Shown here: piece by piece, positions 33,141 through 44,204 of the stretch
Layout: each line of letters starts with the position of its first letter
How positions within the stretch are numbered: the stretch's first letter is position 1
Assembly: GCA_029215795.1 (NCBI GenBank)
Contig: JARDYH010000002.1
Span: 294,841,973-294,905,972 of the forward strand
From: Anniella stebbinsi
Taxonomy: Eukaryota; Chordata; Lepidosauria; Squamata; Anniellidae
Length of the DNA stretch: 64,000 bases
Reading direction: 5' to 3'
Program-made: the position numbers and the translations under genes
The notes under the pieces: model-generated
Database searches by the model: none
Told to the model about the DNA's origin: nothing
What the model saw: the letters and a program-made list of their open reading frames with translations, nothing else

Positions 33141-33604
33141 TAAAAATATGAACTCATTTGTTTCCATTTTGTGTTTCTCCAACAGCCATAAGCTAATGCT
33201 TCTTTTAAACATATGTTTTTGCTATGTCCAGTAGTTGCTTTTGGGGGGGGGGGGGCAGGAGGTTATTATATGGATAAATTCTGTACTGGAACATTCTTTA
33301 ATATTTGCTACTGTACATGGTCTTTTAAATTATCTAACTGCTGCTGGGAAATTAATGAATGGCCAGCATAAATGGACTTTCTACACACTTCTGCCAGCGA
33401 AAGACTGATATTACAACTTTGGAAGGATTAACACTCACCTCCTTTAATGCAATGGATTGAGGAACTTGCAACATTTTCAATATTTGAAATGGTGGCATAA
33501 AGATGTCATCTTCAAATGGATACTTATTTAGTTATCTGGTCAGCTTTTATTAAAACGCATGCATAAACGCTACAAGGTTGTGTTTTCATATATATGAATT
33601 TCAT

Positions 33605-33745
33605 ATTTAGGAACATAGGAAGCTGCCTTATACTGAGAAAGACAATTAGTCCATCTAGCCCAGTATTGTCAACACTGACTCGTAGCGGATCTTCAGGTTT
33701 TCAAGTGGGGCTCCTTTTGTCACCTTACCTGGAGAAACCAGGGAC
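33605..33745 (+). repeat. Reptile interspersed repeat (AGGAACATAGGAAGCTGCC type)
   Basis: AGGAACATAGGAAGCTGCCT, TTAGTCCATCTAGCCCAGTA and CTGACTCGTAGCGGATCTTC follow a repeat that is abundant in reptile genomes and related in its core to 19586-19735. It ends before short CAT and CAA runs at 33768-33787. Confidence 0.75.
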
Positions 33746-33811
33746 CTGCATGCAAAGCACATGCAACATCATCATCATCAACAACAACTAGCCATCTAGG
33801 GATCTTCTAAC

Positions 33812-34786
33812 TAGGGATGTGCACGGAACCCCTGGATTGGATCGGAACCAGGATCTGAACCAGGGTTGGCGTGTTGAATCAGATCGGAGGCTTTTTGGAT
33901 CAGATTGGACCCGATCCCGAACTGAAAATCGGAAGTCCGATTTTCAGATTGGACGCCATTTCAGGTGTTTTTGCCATAGGCTTGCATTGGGGGAAAGAAA
34001 GCTTTCCCCCAATGCAAGCCTATGAGGAAAACATGGGGGCAAGTGAGTGGGGGCCTAACTCCCCCCTCCCTATCCCTCCCCCCCTCGAGCTCCTTACCTG
34101 TCGGGGCTGCTGCTGTCCATTGCCATCTGCTGGTCCCGTCTACTGAGAAACAGGCTTTGCAGCCTAGTTCTCAGTAGAGCACCGGGTGATGACATCATCT
34201 CGCGCTCTACTGAGAACTAGGCCGCAAAGACTGTTTCTCAGTAGATGGGACCAGCGGACGACAGCGGATGGAAGCAGGTGCCCTGGCAGGTAAGTGGGAC
34301 CCTCCCTCCCACTCATGCTCCTTACGTGCCGGTGGTCGTCCGCTGTTGCCCGCGGGTGGCAGCGGACGGTCCCACCAGGTAAGCCCCTCCCCCACTCGTG
34401 CTCCTTACCTGCCAGGGCCATCCGCTGCCATCCGCTGCCATCCACTGGCCCCTTCTACTGAGAAACAGGCTTCTTGGCCTGCCTCTCAGTAGCGCGCTGG
34501 GTGACATCATCACCCGGCGCACTACTGAGAAGCAGGCCAAGAAGCCTGTTTCTCAGTAGAAGGGACCAGTGGACGGCATCGGAAGCCCCAGCAGGTAAGA
34601 GCGCGAGTGGGGGGAGGAGGTCCGATCCGCTGATCTCTTCCGATCCAGATTGGGTCCTTCTGCATCAGATCGGAATGGTTGAGATCGGACGATCCAAATG
34701 CGGGGATCGTAATTGGATAATTTTATCCGGTTTCGGCCGGATCGGGTCCGGATCGTGGATCGGACCCGATCTAGTGCACACCTCTA
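33812..34786 (+). mobile_element. GATC-rich hAT-type element, full length
   Basis: Starts TAGGGATGTGCACGGAACC and ends AGTGCACACCTCTA. The flanks CTTCTAAC and GTTTTAAC match at 6 of 8 positions. It contains the perfect hairpin CATAGGCTTGCATTGGGGGA/TCCCCCAATGCAAGCCTATG (33976-34023) and two CTACTGAGAAACAGGC/GCCTGTTTCTCAGTAG hairpin modules (about 34127-34257 and 34443-34573). Their loops are GATGACATCATC-like. Short CTTACCTGCC/GGCAGGTAAG linkers separate the modules. No transposase is present. Confidence 0.88.
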
Positions 34787-34924
34787 GTTTTAACTCCAGA
34801 TTTTCTATATTGAGCAGGAAGTTGGACTATGTGGTAAGTTGGTATAAAAAGACACCACCACCAACCTCAACATTTAACACTCCTCCATAGAAAGCAAGTC
34901 AAAGGTGCTACACCAATCCACATG

Positions 34925-35212
34925 TAGGGATCTTGTTAAATCTGTTCTGTCTGTGTTTCACGAATTGTCAGGCACCTTTCATTCTGTTGTCCACTCATTG
35001 ATGCAAATAGATTTTTTTTTTAGGGATGTACAATAATTTTGTTCCACTTGCACAAGTGTACATTAGTGAATTTGTGAAAATCATCTCATTTTTTTTTAAA
35101 AAAAATACCTGGAATTCAGACAACTTGGAAAAAGGTGATCTACAGCAGAATTTGCAGATCAGATTGATAGAAATTTGATTGGAATCTGCTGCAGATTTCT
35201 CTGACATCCCTA
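34925..35212 (+). mobile_element. Putative MITE, copy B of the 32790 repeat
   Basis: Contains TAGGGATGTACAATAATTTT at about 35021 and ends TCTCTGACATCCCTA at 35212, an inverted-end pair. Internal TTGCACAAGTG and TCTGCTGCAGATTTC blocks follow the 32790-33140 copy. A convincing target duplication was not found. Confidence 0.5.
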
Positions 35213-35896
35213 CCCACATGTGCCAGGATTGCACTGCAATCCCATTTGAAGCTAATCGTGAGAAATGTGGATGGGGAGAGGAGAGCAGAATGATGACAAG
35301 GAAAATACAGGAAAGAAATGATGTGGGGATGACATCATATGGATTCACCAGAATCAGATGGGGTCAATGTCTGCAATTCTAGCATAGAAGCCATCAGGGG
35401 AAGGTATGCAAGAAGTATAACAGAGCCTAAGTTTGAGCAGATGTGGTTATATATCCTTAACTTTCATTTTCTTTTGGGATGAGGACTAAGGGGTGGAAAT
35501 GCTTGGTGGAAAACCTTGAAGGGAAGGATTTGAAGGTGAAATCAAGGCTAGGAAAAGAGGCAACAACTCACTGCCATGGCCATCGATATTCTCCTCCAGG
35601 ATATATGGCCATTGTGATTTGACAGTGGTGAGGGGACACCGTCCTCTATTGGACTTGGGGCAGCAGATCAGCTTAGGGAATGGCGGATAGGCTGCCTGAC
35701 ACATACATCTCTGTTTCCCAATACCTCAACCCCCAACATTGGCTGCCTCATTCTGTCTAAGGGTAGGGCTGGCTCTGCCATTGGAGTTAAACCTACCCCA
35801 ACTGACTGTAAATCTGAAATGCTGGGAGTGTTGAGGAGAATGGAGAAGGCTGGCTGAATTTCCTGTAAGTGCTGAAGCCAAAATATTCTCGAAAGG
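35213..35896. other. Unassigned stretch
   Basis: No gene or repeat family recognised. Confidence 0.3.
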
Positions 35897-36285
35897 TTTA
35901 CTGTCAGGCCAGTTTCCCTGATCCAGGGCTGCTGTTTGGTTCCTAAACTGCAATGGCCATGCAGAGAGCCCAGTCTATTTCAACCATAACAGCCTCTTAA
36001 GATTGCTGATAAACGCTTTGGAATTCAGCAGCCAGCCTGCGACTATTGCTAGTCAAGTGGAACCTTGGATGAATGGTTGTAGAGTCCTGTGATTTACTAA
36101 CAACCCTTCATCCAAGGTTTCATTTGACCAGTAATAGTAGCAGGCTGGCTGTTGAATTGCAAAGCATTTATCAGCTATCTTAAGAGGCTGTTATGAGTGG
36201 GAAAAGTTTCATCTCTCTGCATGGCCATTGCGATTTATGAGCCAAACGACAACCCTGGATTGGTGATTACTAGCCTGACAGTTGT
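35897..36285. mobile_element. Long-arm foldback element
   Basis: Arms of about 170 bp (about 35900-36070 and 36113-36285) pair over most of their length. Examples are CAATGGCCATGCAGAGAG, ATAACAGCCTCTTAAGAT and CAGCCAGCCTGC on the left against their reverse complements on the right. The loop is about 40 bp. Arm identity is moderate (roughly 80-85% by eye), so the element is older than the 31.7-kb inverted repeat. ACTGTCAGG/CCTGACAG forms the outer ends. The superfamily is unknown. Confidence 0.75.
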
Positions 36286-36289
36286 AACA

Positions 36290-38805
36290 GAGACCTGGAG
36301 GTGAGTATTAGAATCATTCAACAGTAATTGCAGTTTGAAGGCCAAAGGAATACTCAAGCAAAAACCTTTACTGATCGATGGGTATCTCTGCCCCACTCCC
36401 AAGAGATTTAAGCCCTTTCAGTTGTTCCTTCTACCTGTAAATGCATTGGGTGGGGAGGGGAGGACAGGATCATAATGTTCCAGCCCTGCCCTTCAACTTC
36501 CATTTGTGAGGCTGTAAAGAGCACTAATTGGCCTCCAGCTCTATGTAGGTAGGTGCCCTTTTGGCTAGTTTGGACTTTGAAAGTGCTGAGTAAGCCCATT
36601 GTCTGCAGCTGGCACTCCATCTCCATCCATAGCTACAGGAATGGCTCCCCATATACAGGCTGCCTGCATAAAATTGTATGCTCATATGCCTTAATTGCAT
36701 GGTTAGTTCTCAGATAAAAATATGGGGATCAATCACATACGTTAACCCTATCTGTGTAGTCATATTTGGATGGTCTTTCCCTGTATGGAAGGGCAGGGAT
36801 GGCTAACCAGCAACACACAGTGGGCCTCTTCAGCACTTCAAGAAATCCAAACAGGCATTCGGACCTTGCTGTTAATGGATGGAGATTGGGGAATGGGGTC
36901 AGCAGGCATGTGGTTCCACTCCCATTCTGCATATTTAGTTGACACATGGACCATGGTGGCTTGTTGTGCGAATCAGGCATAGTTTCTGCAGGATGGATTA
37001 TTTTCGTGAACAAGCACCCTGAGAACCTATAGCTTGTTTTAGAGTTGTCTGTATCCATGGGGGCTTCTTGTAACGTCTGAACCCAGCTGGATAACTTCAT
37101 CATTGGTTGTCAGGAATGGGTAGAGAGACGCCCAGTAAGAGAGGCAAAAAGCTGTTCAGTTCCTCGTGATCTTGCTAATGCTGCCACTATTCTCCTTCAT
37201 CCCTTCTCAGCCACAGGATAGACTTTTAAAATTTTTCTTTGTAGGATCCTTGAGGAAAGGACACTGGAGAGTGACCTGGATGCAGGAGCAAATGTCCACT
37301 ACTAGGAGATTTGCTTAAATTTCTCCACCATTTTAGTGCTGTGCCATGAGATTTGTGAAATTTTCCCTTTGGAGTTACTGCTCTGTCTTGAGATTTATGC
37401 AAATTTCCCCTCCGTGACTGTTTTGGCATGACATTTGTATATGTTTAGTGATCTTGTTCACTACTCTGTAATCTGGAGACCAGTGGAGGGTATGGAGAAG
37501 AATGAAGGGTTTGGGCAGCTAAAAGTGAATGGTGGGTACAGGAGTGAAAGTGCTTTGGGGAGTGGGGGTATAATGTGAAGCCGCCTTTGAAGAAAGGGTT
37601 TTCGGGAAGCACAAAAATGAGGGGATGAAATTGACAAGGGCATTGACAAGAGGGAGATATTGGAATACTGGGCTAAATATCGGAGAGGCTGTCTTGCGCA
37701 AGAGCGCAAAGGCACTAACTATTAATAATAATAATAAAAAGACTGTGCACGTGTTACCTAATCACCTGGCAGGTTAGTAAGCGAACAACCAATCCATGGT
37801 GATTTATTCTCAGAGTGGCTTAGCATGATGTTTGAACTCACCCATGGAGTCATTGTCTGAAAGGGGCACATAATCATGCCATCTTTATGAAGTGGACCAA
37901 AGCACAGTGATGTAGTGGAGTCAGGGCTTCAGGGATATTGCACAGCCCCCCTTTTATTAACGGGTGCTGATGTCATCTACCACACACCACTAAGAATCCC
38001 TTGTTCCCTCTGAGCTTAGCTGCAATCCTCACAATAGATGGGGGGGGGAATGAGTTTTTCCAGCAACGATATATTGTGCCTTGCCTTAATGCAAAGTATT
38101 TTGAGGTGATATGGTCTTGAATGGGCAATTAAGAACCACTAACTTTACAAAAGGCCTGCTCCTGCTGAAAGCTTCTAGAACTGGTTTATTGCTATGGATC
38201 AACACAGCAGCCTGAATTTTTGCATTCTCTTTGAGGGCATGGCTACAGAGATTGCGTGATGCGCACCTGCACTCCAAAATGTACTACTACACCACTGCAA
38301 AAATGTCCAGGAAAAAAAATTAGATATGTCCACGACCTTCAAAATTGCTTAAATGAAGGTGCACCATGGCCTCAAGAATTTGTAGGGATTCCTCAGGAAA
38401 GTCAATGAGATTATACAGAGTGGAAGCAGATGATAGCCCTGGGCTGTGCAAAAGAGAGAGATGGCTGATTTAATCAGAGGACTTTAAAAGAAATCTGACA
38501 CTTCTGAAAGAGTTAAAATGGGCACTTAGCTGTGCAGTTAAAGTAAAATAAGTCATTTCAACATGTTGACATTATATAAAGGCTGCAATATTTCTTCTAA
38601 GTGGAAATGTTTCTAATCATAATGTTTTGAGTGACTGAAGTACTGCTGACATTATCAACTTGTGGGACAGATCATTATGTGAGGTAGTTAAACTTAGGAA
38701 AGAACTCATTTACATCACAAAGAAATAAACTGCTGGTTGCTCAGGAGGTGAAATGAATTTGAAAAGGGTCAGGACGTTGCTGGTGGTGGGTGGAATTTGG
38801 AGAAA
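36290..38805. other. Unassigned stretch
   Basis: Contains a short AAT microsatellite at 37722-37738. The frames present (up to 124 codons at 36729-37103) show no recognisable domain. No repeat family is confidently assigned. Confidence 0.3.
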
Positions 38806-38811
38806 GACAGA

Positions 38812-39080
38812 GCAGGTGTGGCAGAGTGGCCAAGGGACTGGACTATGGATCAGGAAGTCCTGAGTTTGAATCTTGCCTCTGCCATGAACTCCCTACATGG
38901 CCTTAGGCAAGCTGCTCACTGTCTCTCAGCCTCAGTGCCCTGCAATAAAGAGAATAATAACACTGACATAATTTACAAGGCTGTTGTAAAGATTACAACT
39001 AGATATTTGTGAAGCTCTTTGAATACTTAAAACACTACAAAAATTAAGTATTTGTTGTTGTTGTTGTTGTTGTTGTTTAC
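38812..39080 (+). mobile_element. MIR-like tRNA-derived SINE with (TTG)n tail
   Basis: GTGGCAGAGTGGCCAAGGGA carries an A-box-like sequence and GAGTTTGAATCTTGCC a B-box-like one. The core CTGTCTCTCAGCCTCAGTGC, AATTTACAAGGCTGTTGTAA and GAAGCTCTTTGAATA follow the classical MIR/CORE-SINE layout, with TTGTTG repeats at 39054-39080 as the tail. It is heavily mutated. Confidence 0.82.
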
Positions 39081-40205
39081 CATCCCATCAGCTGGAGAAT
39101 GGGGAAGAATGGACGCACAAGGGTGTGGAACTAGGTAGAAGCTTTGGTTTGCATTGAATTGACTGTGTAGTCCCCTTATAGGTCTCTAAGAGTTTTTCTA
39201 TATGAGGCTGTTAATCCCCTGTATCTAATTTTGGTTTTGTCGCAGAATTGAAATCCCAGCACTTAACAAGAATTTCTTTCCTTGCTTTTCAGCTAAGTAA
39301 CCTCTAGATAGCACTGTGGTATAGCAGAATAATGCAAATATACAGGAGGAAATCAAACTTTCTTTCACATTCACAATTAAATGCCGCATTTCCCCTCTTC
39401 TTAAAAAAAAACTCACCGAAAGGGCTGGTTTGACATAGAAGTAAAACTGGAGGGTCATGACATCTAAAAAACCTGTAAACAACAGTGAGTAGGGCATGAC
39501 AAGTTCATGATAAATGCCTCATGTAAAAAAGCCTTGAAGAAAAAAGCACTAATTCAAACTTATCCCCTGAATAATCTCTGTTTTCTCTTGAGATCCCCTT
39601 AGAGCAAGATCTCTTCAGCAGAAGAGATAAATATCCATTTAGAGATATCCTAGCCAAAGACTAAATTTAACAAAAATATTCTCAGTTACCAGAACTATTT
39701 TTATTCTTGTCTTGGAAGGGCCACTGTTCTTTCTCCTAATAACTAGCTTGACAAGCCTCACATATCCACTCTTGTCCTGATAATGCAGCATTCTTTGTCA
39801 TGCGGGGAACCTCTACAAGTAGAGAAGGTTCCCAGCTTCAGAAGTTACCTTTGCAATAAGTGGATGGCTGTGGGGACAGGTGATGAGGAGGCAACAGAGG
39901 GTGTGTGGCCAATGGGTGTGTCTCCTTCTCCCCCATGTGATTCTAATCATGTGTGTGAGGGGTGTGTGTGTGATTTATGAATAGGGCTTAATGTTTCTTG
40001 TGTCTAGGAGGGGACTTAGGCAGATATCTGGATGAGGACTTTGACAATGCATCCTCTCAAAGACTTCCCCACACACCCATCCTCTGGTCTCACAGTGTGT
40101 TTTCCTTTCCACCGTGATATATATCCCACTGGAAACAGTGTGGAAGTCTCTGCGGAATGGATGCTAATCAAGTTGAGGTGGACCTGGCACTTTTGGTGTA
40201 AGATA
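39081..40205. other. Unassigned stretch
   Basis: No exon or known repeat is recognised. The frames are short. Confidence 0.3.
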
Positions 40206-42650
40206 GGGTGACCAGATTTTGGAAACCAAAATCCAGGTCCAAAATGGCCGCCCAAAGGGGGCATGCCCACCAACATATCCGGCCCTCAGGGGGTAGGTTC
40301 AGCCCCAAGAGGCATGCCCACCCGAACATAGCCTTGGTCACATGTCTGATTTCACAGCACACAATTAAGACAAACATGTGCTACCTTAATATTAAAATCA
40401 CAGAAATAAAGGAGTGAGACATTCAATGTATCTGAAATTAACATTTAACTTTACTTTCTGTACAAACATAACACCTTCATATTAAAATTACACAAATACA
40501 GAACAAGTGATGCATTCAATGTCACAGAAATTTACAGTAAACTTTAATTGCTGTACAAATTAACTCTTGTCTTCTTCCTGATGTCCCTTGGAATATTTAT
40601 CATTTGATCTGATTTTTCTTAGAAGGGGTGGGTTGTGCATCAGCAAAGAGTAGAGATCCTTACAAGACATGCCTTTGTGGTTGTATTTTAGTTGTAGAAG
40701 TCCTTTCAGTGTCTCCACAGACAGCTGGCTGTTTTGTGTGGTCCACTAGCTTTGCATCATGGAGAAAACCCGTTCCACATTGGCGTTGTGGGACGGAATT
40801 GCAAAAAAGAACTGTGCGATGTTCAGCAGTTCGGAATGGAACTCCACGCTTTTGGACCGCTCAAAATATTTAGTCCACTTTTGGTGTGCCATCAAGTTCT
40901 TGAAGTCTTCCTGGCCACACATGTTTTCAACAAATCTGTTCAGATTTGAGACCTGATCGAAGCACTTCACTTCACTGATGAGAACTCCCTTCTCATTCAA
41001 GTAGTGAACACAAGGCTCCACATCACACCATTTGGGTGCCTCAGTGAGGTCAGTCCATGTGAATATGGAGAACTCTTCTAGGGGTCCCATCCACGCCTCC
41101 AAATAGTCAATACAGGTGTTGTATTGATGTTCCAGTTGCGCACAGAATGTGTCACATTTTGCGCCAAGTCCCTCCTCCCTATGTTTCCTCAGGAGTTCCT
41201 TGACTTTAAAGGGCATAAAGTTTTGCTCCTTCTGATCATGCAGGTTCTTCAGTACAGTGTTCAAGCAGGTCAGCACTTCCACTACAGAGTTATTTTCACG
41301 TTCAAGCTGTTTGATGTGTGCTTGGAACATGCTGAGGAGTGAGTGCAGATGCCAGAGGTAGATCTCATTGAAGTGATCCTCAAAGAAGTCCTTGAGTACA
41401 GCAGGTTGATTTTCTTCAGACAGAAAGAAGGACCTCAAGGCCGGCAACATCTGCAGGAGCCTTTGTATGGCAGGGAACAAGGACAACCACCGTGTTTGGC
41501 TGTGAGAAATTATCTTCCGGTATTCAATGTCCATAAACTCACAGTAGTCCTTCAGGGTCTCATTTCTCACGGTGTAAATGCTGAAATGCTTGTAGACCTT
41601 AACAAGAATATGCTCCACATCCAGCTTAAGTGTGTCTGCCCCATGATGCACACAGTTGTTCAAAATGTGTGCTGGGCAACCCACACCAATCAGAGTCGGT
41701 TTCTGCAACAGCCTTTTCAAGATGGCAAAGACGTTATTCCCTGCTGCAGCACGCCATAGTCCGCCAAACATTGTATTGCAGTTGTCCCCTGAGAATGCAA
41801 TGCACTTCTCCAACAAGCCAGTCTTCTCCAGAGTGTCCTTCACATTGTTTGCAATTGTCTCTGCTGTCTCATCCGGTGTGTTCGTCAGTTCGATGAGCTT
41901 GGAGTGCAAGCCACCGTTCTTCCAGTCAAAGTACTGGACCAGAACAGGAAAGTTCTTCACTGCACCATGGTTGCTTCCATCTGTTGAGACGCTGCAGTAT
42001 GGAATGTTGTAGTCTGTCAGTGCTTTCAGGGCACTTTCCACAGAGTGTGGTGCAAGCACAGAGTTGACAATTGCTTCAGTCTTGGTGCGAGTACTTGTGA
42101 ACTTCCGGGCTACTTCAGAGTCGGGGAAGATGGTCCAGAACAAGCTTGAGGTACAATCCGTGGATCGAAAGCTGTTCTGATGCATCACGGTGTGAAAGGC
42201 CATCGTACCTTCCGCTGCAGTGAGTTCATTCTCCGTTTTGTTTCCTGGTTTCACGAAGAAATCTGTCACTTTGGTGGAAGAGCTCTCTCCTCGCACAGCC
42301 TTCCTGTGCTTCGCTGAGTCCACATGGGCCTGAAGATCCGCAGCAGCGTTGTGTGCAACACTCACAAAAGTGCCAGACCTGCATATGGTGCACTCAGCCC
42401 CCGTGTCATCACGACCCTTCCTTAAGCAGGGAAATCTGGCCTTTAACTCGGGTGTGAACTTGCACTTGTTTTTTGGCATTATATTTATGCACAGTGTTTA
42501 CTCCTGTGTTAACCAGAAACTGAAAGAAAACACAGAAAGCTAGCACTGAGCATGTCTGAATCCTACAACCAATCCAATCTCAAAATTCACATGGAAGTTC
42601 CTTTTAAGAGCAATCTCAAACACTTCGCTTCTTTCAACTCACCCTAACAA
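40206..42650 (-). mobile_element. hAT DNA transposon, putatively once autonomous
   Basis: The 3' side has the terminus TAGGGTGACCAGATTTTGGA at 40206, followed by 540 bp of non-coding sequence and the transposase gene (40746-42479, minus strand). The terminus matches the hAT MITEs at 21085 and 30232. No convincing matching terminus is found upstream of the gene. An AACTCACCCTA at about 42637-42650 is a weak candidate, and its flank does not match the left flank. The outer boundary on that side is therefore provisional. Confidence 0.7.
40746..42479 (-). CDS. hAT-family transposase, near-intact, premature stop near C-terminus
   Basis: The frame encodes 577 residues. A BED-like zinc finger lies near the N-terminus (C30, C33, H52, H58). 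The RNase-H-like core follows, with the first catalytic Asp in STDGSNHG, the second in FSGDNCNTMFGG, a GCPAHILNN motif and TRWLS. The final catalytic Glu lies in NANVERVFSMM near the C-terminus. These are the hAT D-D-E residues, and all are visible. The frame closes at a TAG (40746-40748) inside the C-terminal dimerisation region. The same frame stays open beyond it to about 40620, with LSVETLKGLLQL and a YSLLMHNPP-like end, so this is a single nonsense change in an otherwise open gene. The protein would cut at TAGGGTGACC-type ends. Its domestication or expression is unknown. Confidence 0.9.
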   Translation of the reverse strand: MPKNKCKFTPELKARFPCLRKGRDDTGAECTICRSGTFVSVAHNAAADLQAHVDSAKHRKAVRGESSSTKVTDFFVKPGNKTENELTAAEGTMAFHTVMHQNSFRSTDCTSSLFWTIFPDSEVARKFTSTRTKTEAIVNSVLAPHSVESALKALTDYNIPYCSVSTDGSNHGAVKNFPVLVQYFDWKNGGLHSKLIELTNTPDETAETIANNVKDTLEKTGLLEKCIAFSGDNCNTMFGGLWRAAAGNNVFAILKRLLQKPTLIGVGCPAHILNNCVHHGADTLKLDVEHILVKVYKHFSIYTVRNETLKDYCEFMDIEYRKIISHSQTRWLSLFPAIQRLLQMLPALRSFFLSEENQPAVLKDFFEDHFNEIYLWHLHSLLSMFQAHIKQLERENNSVVEVLTCLNTVLKNLHDQKEQNFMPFKVKELLRKHREEGLGAKCDTFCAQLEHQYNTCIDYLEAWMGPLEEFSIFTWTDLTEAPKWCDVEPCVHYLNEKGVLISEVKCFDQVSNLNRFVENMCGQEDFKNLMAHQKWTKYFERSKSVEFHSELLNIAQFFFAIPSHNANVERVFSMMQS

Positions 42651-42884
42651 CAAGACTGCCACTACACAATACAGCATAATTTTATCTAAAACAGATAAGA
42701 TTCAAGTACATGCCAAGGAAATGTTACAGGACAACTGTTAACACATTAAAGTGAAATGACCAAAAGTTATTTCCTTGTCTGAAAAGCTGTGTAGAAATAG
42801 TGAGTAGCTGTAAAGACACGGGGCAGATGTTAGACATCAACAGTATATACATTGTGATATATAAGTGAAATTGCTTTCAGGCAA

Positions 42885-43138
42885 CATGTCTAGAATTTTA
42901 TCAGGTGTCACTTGTATGCATGTAGCACCTGGTAAAATTCCTTCCTCATCACAACAGTTAAAGCTGCAAGAGCCATGCCTGGTGTGTACAGATACAAATG
43001 AGGACAAGGCTCCTGCAGCTTGAACTGTTGTGATGAAGGAATTTCACCAGGTGCTGCATGCATGCATACAAGTGACAATACTAAATACTACTGTTAAACA
43101 TACAGGAACCCTGTCGTCCTTTCCATAAAATCAGCCTA
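42885..43138. mobile_element. TAGGCTGA-type hAT MITE, diverged partial copy
   Basis: TTTATCAGGTGTCACTTGTA, AATTCCTTCCTCATCACAAC and the inverted GTTGTGATGAAGGAATTTCA match the interior of the 21085 and 61384 MITEs. The right end CCATAAAATCAGCCTA corresponds to their terminus. The left terminus is missing. Confidence 0.72.
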
Positions 43139-44030
43139 CAGTAAACTGAAGCTTTCCACTACTGCTGAAAAAAAGAGAGGACAAGAGCTAAATCTAGGGT
43201 CTGACTCTGAACAGAATGTGCCACATAAAAGCCACCAAACCATGCAAATGAAAATATCATTGTCTTATATGCTTTAACATCATTCTTCATGTAATTTCAA
43301 CTTCTTTTACCAACAACGATTTCAACTTGTGTGATTTACACACTGAACTTTCCATATAAATCTAGTATCCCCAACCAGATCAGGATCGCAGCATGCAAAA
43401 GGTTAAAGCTCAGTAAGGTTGAAGGAACTCAAGGTGGCATACATAATCCTCCTCCTCTCCATTTTATCCTCACAACAACAACCCTGTGAGGTAGGAAATG
43501 AACCAGCACAGAAAATCCATTGAACTGCAGTAAGACAGACCAGTTTGTAGATTTTCTGGGAATTTTGCACTGGGAGGGAGAGGTTCTGCTAATTTTCAAA
43601 ACTGGAATACCCAGTCCTCCTGGAATTCCAAAAGGGCAAGAGTAGAAGAAATCACATCCCTTTAACCCTTGTTTTTTTGAATTTGAACACAGAGAAAAAC
43701 TAGGACTTTTAAAAAACACCTCTCTGCTTGAAACTGAATGCTTTAGTTATAAGATGCATGGATGTACATCTTAAAAAACATTACTTTCTCTGTACCCACT
43801 TCTTATCTGCTGCTTTATGTAAAGGGGGGGGGGGAAGAAAGCAAAGTCTGTTTTAAAATGTACATTCATGGATCTTATAATTAAAACATTCACTTTCACA
43901 TCAGAGAGATGGTTTTAAGAGTTCTATTTTTTCTACTTTTTCTCATCAACCAATCTTTTCTCTTTCTCCCTGTTCCTCTCTCTCTTTTCCTTCCTTCTTT
44001 TATTTATCTTTTTATTTTTTGCTCCCTGGA
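43139..44030. other. Mostly unassigned, with SINE fragment and G run
   Basis: A SINE fragment is listed separately at 43425-43495. A G homopolymer lies at 43825-43834. A pyrimidine-rich tract (TTCTCTTTCTCCC and similar) covers about 43930-44020. No coding exon is recognised. Confidence 0.4.
43425..43495 (-). mobile_element. SINE fragment (tail region)
   Basis: AAGGTGGCATACATAATCCT, CCATTTTATCCTCACAACAA and CCTGTGAGGTAGG match the tail-side half of the SINE at 30605-30855. The tRNA-like head is missing. Confidence 0.75.
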
Positions 44031-44048
44031 CGCACAGTTTATAAGACC

Positions 44049-44050
44049 AT

Positions 44051-44093
<43 letters not shown>

Positions 44094-44095
44094 TA
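44049..44095. repeat. (ATTT)n microsatellite
   Basis: About 11 ATTT tetranucleotide units. The long plus-strand frame that crosses it is a by-product of this run. Confidence 0.95.
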
Positions 44096-44204
44096 AAGCA
44101 AAATTAAATGCATGGGACATGATCCACATCCTCAACACACAACAAAACCAGGCAGGAGGGAGCATTCACAGGAGCAAGCCAAATAAAAGGAATCAATCAA
44201 GCTG

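Noticed and set aside
38812..38880. tRNA gene
   Set aside because: A- and B-box-like words are present, but there is no cloverleaf with matching acceptor stem and the sequence continues into a MIR-like core.
42885..43138. Right terminus of the autonomous hAT transposon
   Set aside because: The sequence at 42885-43138 matches MITE interiors and a MITE terminus, and the flank after 43138 (CAGTAAAC) does not match that before 40206 (GTGTAAGA). I treat it as a separate MITE fragment.
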